A DNA stretch of 16,100 nt from Prevotella sp. (GTDB taxonomy: Bacteria > Bacteroidota > Bacteroidia > Bacteroidales > Bacteroidaceae), in assembly GCA_003483565.1 (NCBI GenBank), contig DMYZ01000072.1, positions 1-16,100 on the forward strand. Direction: 5' to 3'. Made by a program: the position numbers and the translations under genes. The notes beneath the pieces are model-generated. The model searched no databases. It saw nothing but the letters and a program-made list of their open reading frames with translations, and was not told where the DNA came from. Positions 7,466 through 13,328 of this stretch are shown here, piece after piece (the first letter of the stretch is position 1; each line of letters begins with the position of its first letter).

Positions 7466-8803
7466 ATGAACTGGTTACAACTTATTTCTAATAAACGACT
7501 GGGGCAAGAGCACAAACATGCTGAGCGCCATGACGATCGATCGGAATTCAAAAGAGATTACGATCGGCTTATCTATTCTGCACCTTTCAGAAGACTGCAA
7601 AATAAGACACAAGTTTTTCCTTTACCTGGCAGCATCTTTGTACATAACCGACTTACTCACAGTATTGAAGTATCTTCATTAGGAATGAGTCTAGGTAACG
7701 ATGTCTGCCGAAAACTAAAAATAAAGCATCCTGAACTTAACAATACACTTTTCGAAGAAATAGGAACAATTGTAAGTGCCGCTTGCCTGGCCCATGACAT
7801 GGGCAACCCTCCTTTTGGACATTCTGGAGAAAAAGCTATGCAAACATTCTTCTCTGAAGGAAATGGTAAAAATTTAAAGAAAAAATTAAGTGAAGATTTC
7901 TGGAATGACATTACACATTTCGAAGGGAATGCCAATGCATTCCGTCTTCTTACCCATCGGTTCAACGGACGAAGAGAAGGTGGGTTTGTCATGACATACT
8001 CAATGCTGGCTAGTATCGTAAAATATCCATTTGCAAGTAGCCTGGCTGGCGAACACGGCAAATTCGGTTTTTTCCATACAGAACAGGCAACTTATAAAAA
8101 AATTGCTGATGAGTTAGGTATTATTTGCGAGAGCAAATCTGGAGAGCCCCTTCGCTACGCCCGGCATCCTCTAGTTTACCTTGTAGAAGCTGCCGATGAC
8201 ATATGCTATGAAATTATGGACATTGAGGATTCGCATAAGCTCAAAATTCTTACTTATGAAGAAACCAGACAATTACTCCTTGGCTTCTTTGACAAAAATG
8301 CGCAACAACAAATCGAAGATAAGATCAACGAGGAAGGTGTTACTGATGAAAATGAAAAGATAGTATATATGCGAGCATGTGCTATTGGGAAACTTGAAAA
8401 AGAATGTGTCGACACCTTTGTAAATAATGAAGATAAGATTCTTGCAGGACATTTTAAAGGCAGTCTCATACAAAATGCCACTCTCAACGTAAGACAAGCT
8501 TATCAAAATTGTGAAGAAATTGCTTACGAAAAGATCTACCATAGTAAGCCCGTTTTAGATATCGAGCTATCAGGTTATAAAATATTAGAGACCCTTATGG
8601 AAGCCTTTGCTGATGCTGCAAAGGAGCCTAAAAAATTCTATTCTCAACAACTTATCAGACGAGTAAGCAGCCAGTACGCCATCCACAGTGAAAATATGGA
8701 AACACGTATCATGGCTATTCTCGATTATATCAGTGGCATGACAGATGTCTATGCTTTGGATATTTATCAAAAAATAAATGGCATTAGCCTGCCAATTGTA
8801 TAA
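7466..8803 (+). CDS. dgt: Deoxyguanosinetriphosphate triphosphohydrolase (dGTPase family)
   Basis: The HD-superfamily enzyme removes the triphosphate from dGTP or other dNTPs, giving the deoxynucleoside. The 445 residues carry the complete metal site: H65 in NRLTHSIEV, H110-D111 in CLAHDMGNPPFGHSGE, and D244/D245 in VEAADDICYEIMDIEDSH. The N-terminus, MNWLQLISNKR followed by a DRSEFKRDYDRLIYSAPFRR block and NKTQVFPLPGS, is highly conserved in the family. The ATG is therefore almost certainly right even though the -7 box is only 4 bases away. The gene is divergent from dut, placing two dNTP-pool enzymes back to back. Exact dNTP preference and activation by other dNTPs cannot be read from the sequence. 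Confidence 0.95.
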   Translation: MNWLQLISNKRLGQEHKHAERHDDRSEFKRDYDRLIYSAPFRRLQNKTQVFPLPGSIFVHNRLTHSIEVSSLGMSLGNDVCRKLKIKHPELNNTLFEEIGTIVSAACLAHDMGNPPFGHSGEKAMQTFFSEGNGKNLKKKLSEDFWNDITHFEGNANAFRLLTHRFNGRREGGFVMTYSMLASIVKYPFASSLAGEHGKFGFFHTEQATYKKIADELGIICESKSGEPLRYARHPLVYLVEAADDICYEIMDIEDSHKLKILTYEETRQLLLGFFDKNAQQQIEDKINEEGVTDENEKIVYMRACAIGKLEKECVDTFVNNEDKILAGHFKGSLIQNATLNVRQAYQNCEEIAYEKIYHSKPVLDIELSGYKILETLMEAFADAAKEPKKFYSQQLIRRVSSQYAIHSENMETRIMAILDYISGMTDVYALDIYQKINGISLPIV

Positions 8804-8831
8804 AAACTAAAAAGTGCCAAAGTCCATTCCT

Positions 8832-8900
8832 ATAATTTTTCTGCGAACAAAGATTACAACAGAATTATCATTGTCAAGGATCACTAACCTTTTTTATTTT
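8832..8900. terminator. Weak terminator candidates between convergent dgt and glsB
   Basis: The 90-base gap between the two stop codons holds two imperfect structures. A bulged repeat pairs ATAATT...CTG (8832-8843) with CAGAATTAT (8860-8868) around a 16-base loop, but lacks a T run on either strand. A second, AAGG (8876-8879) and CCTT (8888-8891), has only a 4-base stem but is followed on the plus strand by a T-rich run to 8900, which would suit dgt. Neither is strong; a terminator is expected here from the convergent layout. Confidence 0.3.
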
Positions 8901-9886
8901 TCTTCTTTATAAATAATATTATTCACGCCACTAGTGAGGTTCAGAGCTTCAGGATGCTCTTTGATAAAACTATTTATATGCCGGACGCGCTTTTCCTCAA
9001 AGATCTCATCAATAGCTATAAGTATACCCGTCTCCTCTACGTCACCAAATCCATAATTGATTGCTGTCCCAAAAAGTTTCATCGTAGGGCTAAGATTCAT
9101 ATAAGCATTAACCAATGGAGGAATATTATACCCTAGTTTACGTATCTTATGATTAAGTATACGATAATCATCTTTAAAATCATTGCCATTGAAAATTGTC
9201 TTTAATTTCTCTATCGGAGTATCAATCTTCAACGGTTTTATGGGAATAACCAAATTATTCTTATCCTCAAAATACAATTTCAAAAAATAAAGTATCATAT
9301 CTCTTCCCTCACGGATATATGAAGGGTACATCGTCATCTTACCAAAAAAATATTTCAAATTAGGATTGATGACAGTAAGTGCTCCCAAGCCATCCCATAA
9401 GTTATCAAGCGCAAAAATACTTTTAGTATTTTTACGTACATTTTGATAATCAAGAGACACAAAAGAACGACCAAGTTCAGCTGTATAAGAAGCATAATCC
9501 TTGATAAATTCATCAGAGAAATGGAACATATCACTAGTCGCTAAAAGAGGCTGCCCATTCTCATCATAATGCCAATCAGAACCAAGCAGATATCGATAAC
9601 CTCCAATAATTTCACTAGCTTCAGGATTCCAAACAATTAGCTGTTTATAACAGTTTGGGCCCAAGTCAAATTCATCAATATCCATTGGCCTGCCCGTTCC
9701 GCCCCCTGCAGTACGGAAAGCAACCTCACGTAATCGGCCTATCTCCTTCATTACATTAGGAGAATCATTAGAAGTCACTATGTATATCTCATTATGACTT
9801 TTGTTGGTTGTTCGGAGCTGCTTTTCTGAAGTCAGTTCTTCTTTCAGAATTTTTTTGTCAATTGGTTGAATTATCTCTTCTTCCAT
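8894..9886 (-). CDS. glsB: GNAT-type N-acyltransferase of glycine-lipid synthesis (GlsB)
   Basis: The 330-residue protein belongs to the OlsB-like branch of the GNAT superfamily, which moves a 3-hydroxyacyl group from acyl-ACP to an amino acid. Visible family segments are LREVAFRTAGGGTG (52-65), VWNPEASEIIGGYRYLLG (85-102), ELGRSFV (137-143) and NYGFGDVEETGILIAIDEI near the C-terminus. In Bacteroides thetaiotaomicron the adjacent glsB and glsA genes make N-acyl-glycine and then the O-acylated glycine lipid, and the pairing here supports that assignment. It follows glsA by 54 bases, with no -7 box in the gap, so it is probably cotranscribed. No transmembrane segment is evident; it should act at the cytoplasmic membrane surface. 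The acceptor could be ornithine or another amino acid, since family members differ. Confidence 0.85.
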   Translation of the reverse strand: MEEEIIQPIDKKILKEELTSEKQLRTTNKSHNEIYIVTSNDSPNVMKEIGRLREVAFRTAGGGTGRPMDIDEFDLGPNCYKQLIVWNPEASEIIGGYRYLLGSDWHYDENGQPLLATSDMFHFSDEFIKDYASYTAELGRSFVSLDYQNVRKNTKSIFALDNLWDGLGALTVINPNLKYFFGKMTMYPSYIREGRDMILYFLKLYFEDKNNLVIPIKPLKIDTPIEKLKTIFNGNDFKDDYRILNHKIRKLGYNIPPLVNAYMNLSPTMKLFGTAINYGFGDVEETGILIAIDEIFEEKRVRHINSFIKEHPEALNLTSGVNNIIYKEEK

Positions 9887-9940
9887 TTTATATATAGTAT
9901 AATAGCATGACTATGAAACAGACTCATAATCAAAGCTCGG

Positions 9941-10771
9941 TTATAATTCGTAAACTTTATCTTCCACCCATCTACTCCAATCTTTAAGGGTTTTAGTCTT
10001 ATCGAAAGTCTCCCAAGGGATAGATTTTCCTATGGAAATACGAAATGACTGGTGACGATTCTTGTACATTTCATTGACAAGAAGCAACATTGCAAAGTTG
10101 AATTTGAAATGTAGCATCTTGCAGATATTGGCAAAACAATAAAAGAATTTGGAGTTATGTCCTTCAAAATGAATAGGCACTACATCACGATGGTATTCTA
10201 TACTCTTGCTAACAAAAGTTTTTGTCCAAGCTATATCGTGAATTTGACCTTTGATTTTTCTTGAGCAAAGTCCTGCTGGAAACATAAGCATATGGTTATC
10301 ACTTTGAAAACCCGCCTCTACCATCAAAGGAAAATTACGACTTTCTTTTCCCGTTTTATTAATACCAATGCTTACAGGTTTTAGCCCCGGAAGATAAAGC
10401 AGTAAATCATTGACCAGATACCTGAATTTACCATCATAATGCTTTCCAATTAAGGAGCCTAAAGCCACGCCATCAGCACCGCCCAGAGGGTGATTGGACA
10501 CAAAAATGTAAAGTTTACCATCATCTTTATCAGGAAGGTTATCCAAGCCCTCTATCTGTAGATTCATATCTAAGTAGTGGACACATGCCTCCAGCCATTC
10601 TGTACCTGCGAGGCTTCTGGATTCCCAAAGGAACTGGTTGACTTCATCTTCATGCACAAGATGCTTAAGACCAGAGACCAAAAAACGTGGAACGTATTTA
10701 GCCTTAGCTCCCATCTTGTTAAATAAGATTTTATCAATATCTACCGTTTTCCTTATTTCTTCATTCATCAT
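9941..10771 (-). CDS. glsA: O-acyltransferase of glycine-lipid synthesis (GlsA, PlsC/LPLAT type)
   Basis: The 276-residue protein carries the lysophospholipid acyltransferase signature NHPLGGADG (93-101), with catalytic H94 and D100, and a second motif FPAGLCSR (164-171) in place of the canonical FPEG. The His-to-Asp spacing is HX5D rather than the HX4D of PlsC. I recall the same spacing in the hemolysin-type acyltransferases that pair with OlsB/GlsB enzymes, so it supports the assignment. The expected reaction is acylation of the 3-hydroxyl of N-acyl glycine to give the two-chain lipid. It is the first gene of a two-gene minus-strand unit with glsB. It has its own -7 box 17 bases upstream and faces away from the dcw cluster. 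Confidence 0.85.
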   Translation of the reverse strand: MMNEEIRKTVDIDKILFNKMGAKAKYVPRFLVSGLKHLVHEDEVNQFLWESRSLAGTEWLEACVHYLDMNLQIEGLDNLPDKDDGKLYIFVSNHPLGGADGVALGSLIGKHYDGKFRYLVNDLLLYLPGLKPVSIGINKTGKESRNFPLMVEAGFQSDNHMLMFPAGLCSRKIKGQIHDIAWTKTFVSKSIEYHRDVVPIHFEGHNSKFFYCFANICKMLHFKFNFAMLLLVNEMYKNRHQSFRISIGKSIPWETFDKTKTLKDWSRWVEDKVYEL

Positions 10772-10788
10772 ACAATACTAACTCCATG

Positions 10789-10796
10789 CAAAAATA
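10789..10796 (-). promoter_or_regulatory. -7 box of glsA-glsB
   Basis: TATTTTTG on the minus strand fits TAnnTTTG and ends 17 bases before the glsA ATG. A TTTG occurs upstream (10809-10812) but only 12 bases from the box, which is too close for a normal -33 element. A leader of about 14 bases is predicted. Confidence 0.55.
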
Positions 10797-11308
10797 ATAG
10801 AAGTTTTTCAAATAAATTACTTTTTAGACCAAAAAAGTTCAGAAAAATCATTTTTCACATAAATTATTTACTACAGATGTATTTCAATATTAATGATACG
10901 ATAGCTGGATTTATAATTTTACAACCATTCATGTTTCAATATCATGACATTACTTTTATCCTTTTTATCGCAAAAAAAATTGTCGTAATAACATTCACCT
11001 ATTATTATATATAAATACATTTGTACATATATTTTATTAAAAAATTCTTTTTTCATTTAAAATACTCTCCTACCCTTAAAGGAATAAATAAATTAAATAA
11101 CATCGATAAAAAAGGAAATATCAACAAACCACACATTTGAAGAGGTACCAAATTACAGCATAGCAATAATCTTATGCTATAATATTATGTAAACTATTAT
11201 ACAGTTAAAACATCGAGCTGATTATTTAAAATTCACTTGTTTTTTTTCATTCAATAAACAAATTCAATAGTTCAAAAGGATCTATTGTAATTGATTTTTT
11301 AAAAATTG
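10797..11308 (+). other. Long AT-rich non-coding region ahead of the dcw cluster
   Basis: About 510 bases between the glsA promoter and the MraZ operator hold no gene I can support. The composition is far more AT-rich than the flanking genes, with many A and T runs. A second plus-strand TAnnTTTG match (TACATTTG, 11016-11023) has no -33 partner and may be chance. A small inverted repeat, AGCATA and TATGCT (11158-11179), is too weak for a terminator. The region may be the upstream control region of glsA and of mraZ. Confidence 0.6.
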
Positions 11309-11333
11309 TGGGGAAAAGTGGAGATATATGGGG
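11309..11333 (+). promoter_or_regulatory. MraZ operator: three TGGRG direct repeats at 10-base spacing
   Basis: TGGGG (11309-11313), TGGAG (11319-11323) and TGGGG (11329-11333) are separated by exactly 5 bases each. This is the arrangement bound by E. coli MraZ, where TGGGN repeats with 5-base spacers sit before mraZ. The array ends 9 bases before the -7 box of mraZ, and its middle repeat lies where the -33 contact is expected. Bound MraZ should therefore block RNA polymerase and repress the dcw operon. Binding in this organism is inferred. Confidence 0.85.
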
Positions 11334-11342
11334 AATTTTATG

Positions 11343-11350
11343 TAACTTTG
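11343..11350 (+). promoter_or_regulatory. -7 box of the mraZ-led dcw operon
   Basis: TAACTTTG fits TAnnTTTG and ends 25 bases before the mraZ ATG, predicting a leader of about 22 bases. There is no TTTG at -33; that position is occupied by the middle MraZ repeat. Confidence 0.7.
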
Positions 11351-11375
11351 GCGCATCTTATATAAAGATGTACGC

Positions 11376-11882
11376 ATGCGCTTTTTGGGTAATATAGAAG
11401 CTAAGATAGATACAAAGGGACGAGCTTTCCTCCCTGCTACATTTCGTAAAATTCTCTCCGCAAATGGTGAAGAAACACTTGTGGTACGTAAAGATGTATT
11501 CCAATCTTGTCTTATTTTGTATCCTGAATCCACTTGGATTGAGCAAATAGATCTATTAAGATCAAGACTGAACCGATGGGATGCTCAACAACAGCAACTA
11601 TTCCGACAATTTATTAGCGATGCAGAACAAGTTTCACTCGATAGTAATGGTCGTTTTCTTATCTCCAAGCGCCATATTCAAGCTACAAACCTAAAACAAA
11701 GTATTCGTTTTTTAGGTATGGGGGACAATATTGAAATATGGAACAACGAAGAATATGATAAGCAAATGTTACCACAAGAAAAATTCAGCAAAGGACTTCA
11801 AGACATCATGAGTTCAGGGAATGACAAGAAAGGCGAAGTCCAATCACGCTACAGTGAAACCACAGACATGGAAAAAGAATAA
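11376..11882 (+). CDS. mraZ: Transcriptional regulator MraZ
   Basis: The 168-residue protein has the two AbrB-like halves expected of MraZ: the first contains DTKGRAFLP (12-20) and the second DSNGRFLIS (89-97), each with the DxxxR DNA-contact signature. MraZ forms ring-shaped oligomers, binds short direct repeats before its own gene and represses the dcw operon in E. coli. A matching repeat array lies 43 bases upstream of the ATG. The start MRFLGNIEAK is the usual one for the family. The C-terminus carries an extra charged tail of about 30 residues after EYDKQMLPQEKF. rsmH begins 7 bases after the stop codon, so the two should be cotranscribed. Confidence 0.96.
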   Translation: MRFLGNIEAKIDTKGRAFLPATFRKILSANGEETLVVRKDVFQSCLILYPESTWIEQIDLLRSRLNRWDAQQQQLFRQFISDAEQVSLDSNGRFLISKRHIQATNLKQSIRFLGMGDNIEIWNNEEYDKQMLPQEKFSKGLQDIMSSGNDKKGEVQSRYSETTDMEKE

Positions 11883-11889
11883 AAGAAGA

Positions 11890-12846
11890 ATGATTAAAAC
11901 TTCAGAAACATATCATGTACCTGTATTGCTCGAAGAGAGCATTTCCGGATTGAATATCCAACCGGGGGGTATCTATATTGATGTCACCTTTGGTGGCGGC
12001 GGGCACTCATGTAAAATACTATCATTGCTGAATAAAGATGCTCATCTCTACAGTTTTGACCAAGATGCCGATGCAGAAAACAACATCTACAAAAATGAAT
12101 CAAAAGATGATGACGAAGCACATCGCTTTATAGACGATCCACGTTTTACATTTGTAAGGTCCAACTTCAGATATCTTAAAAACTGGATGCATTACTATCA
12201 TATTTATCATATTGATGGATTACTTGCAGACCTCGGTGTATCCTCACATCATTTCGACGACAAAGACCGTGGCTTCTCATTCCGTTTTGATTCTCCTCTC
12301 GACATGAGAATGAACAAACAGGCTGACATAACTGCAGCCGATGTAGTAAACACGTATCCAGAAGATAAACTTGCTGATGTGTTCTATCTCTACGGTGAAC
12401 TCAGAAACAGCCGAAGAATAGCCAGCATACTTGTAAAAAGCCGTAGCGAACACAAAATAGAAACTACGCAAGACTTTCTTAACGCAACAGCATCCCTCTT
12501 TAAACATGAAAGAGAAAAAAAGGATATGGCACGTCTTTTCCAGGCACTTCGTATCGAAGTCAATCATGAAATGACTGCACTCAAAGAGATGCTGAATGCT
12601 GCTACCCAGCTGCTTCGCCCAGGAGGTCGATTATCAATTATCACCTATCACTCTCTCGAAGATCGAATTGTAAAGAACGTCATGAAGACGGGAAACCCAG
12701 AAGGAAAAATTCAACAAGACTTTTTTGGCAAGATAGCTTCACCATACAAAGTGATCAATAACAAAGTGATCGTACCAAACGAAGAAGAGTTAGAAAAAAA
12801 TCCAAGAAGCAGGAGCGCAAAACTCAGAATTGCAGAGAAAATATGA
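11890..12846 (+). CDS. rsmH: 16S rRNA (cytosine-1402 N4) methyltransferase RsmH
   Basis: RsmH uses S-adenosylmethionine to methylate N4 of C1402 in the ribosomal decoding site. With the start at 11890 the protein has 318 residues. It opens MIKTSETYHVPVLLEESI and carries the SAM-binding motif DVTFGGGGHS (31-40). ADLGVSSHHFDD (113-124), the FDSPLDMRM segment (133-141) and YHSLEDRIVK near the C-terminus are also typical. The frame stays open upstream to an ATG at 11821, but that would add 23 unconserved residues overlapping mraZ, so 11890 is preferred; AGAAGA just before it may help initiation. The stop codon overlaps the next start as ATGA, indicating coupled translation. Confidence 0.96.
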   Translation: MIKTSETYHVPVLLEESISGLNIQPGGIYIDVTFGGGGHSCKILSLLNKDAHLYSFDQDADAENNIYKNESKDDDEAHRFIDDPRFTFVRSNFRYLKNWMHYYHIYHIDGLLADLGVSSHHFDDKDRGFSFRFDSPLDMRMNKQADITAADVVNTYPEDKLADVFYLYGELRNSRRIASILVKSRSEHKIETTQDFLNATASLFKHEREKKDMARLFQALRIEVNHEMTALKEMLNAATQLLRPGGRLSIITYHSLEDRIVKNVMKTGNPEGKIQQDFFGKIASPYKVINNKVIVPNEEELEKNPRSRSAKLRIAEKI

Positions 12847-13328
12847 ATAACGATAATGTATATATTAAAGAAGAGGACGAAAAAGGTGATAAAAAATCTG
12901 TAAAAGGTCCTTCTTTACGAGATATAAATAAAGAAAACAATGTATCCCTAAAGGAAGCTCTTGTCCAACAGGCTACAGAAGAAGAACAACCTCTCTCTGC
13001 AAAGTTTACTTTGCGTAAGATTCTTGGTGGCGATCTTCTTACAACTCAGGCTATTCGCCGGCAAATATGGCTGATCATGCTTGTTGTCTTTATCGTTATC
13101 ATATATATATCCAATCGTTATTGCGTACAAAAAGATTTGATTGAGATTGATAATCTGCAAACAGAACTGCAAAATGCCAAATACCGTGCTTTGTCGACAA
13201 GCAGTCAGTATACAGAAAAAAGTCGTGAAAGCCATATATTAGAGATGCTGAAGAATAATAAGGACAGTGTTCTTAAAATTGCCAGCCAACCTCCTTATAT
13301 TATAAATATACCGGACAGGGATGAGTAA
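12843..13328 (+). CDS. ftsL: FtsL-like divisome membrane protein
   Basis: The 161-residue protein has the layout of a bitopic division protein. A charged, probably cytoplasmic N-terminus of about 72 residues precedes one membrane segment (about 73-90, IWLIMLVVFIVIIYIS). A short heptad-like region (about 96-116, DLIEIDNLQTELQNAKYRAL) and a periplasmic tail ending PPYIINIPDRDE follow. Its place between rsmH and ftsI is that of ftsL in other dcw clusters, where FtsL forms a complex with FtsB and FtsQ and activates FtsW-FtsI. Sequence identity with classical FtsL is low, so the call rests on position and topology. The cytoplasmic part is much longer than in E. coli FtsL. Its start overlaps rsmH by 4 bases and its end overlaps ftsI by 8. 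Confidence 0.8.
   Translation: MNNDNVYIKEEDEKGDKKSVKGPSLRDINKENNVSLKEALVQQATEEEQPLSAKFTLRKILGGDLLTTQAIRRQIWLIMLVVFIVIIYISNRYCVQKDLIEIDNLQTELQNAKYRALSTSSQYTEKSRESHILEMLKNNKDSVLKIASQPPYIINIPDRDE

Noticed and set aside
10931..11014. 27-codon hydrophobic small frame on the plus strand in the long gap
   Set aside because: No promoter box or ribosome-binding site precedes it, and AT-rich DNA easily gives hydrophobic short frames.
11158..11179. Inverted repeat AGCATA / TATGCT before mraZ as a terminator or operator
   Set aside because: It has only six AT-rich pairs and no T tract, and no gene ends there; I could not distinguish it from chance.
11821..11889. Upstream in-frame ATG extending RsmH by 23 residues
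   Set aside because: The extension overlaps the mraZ end and has no family resemblance, whereas the protein from 11890 begins like known RsmH.
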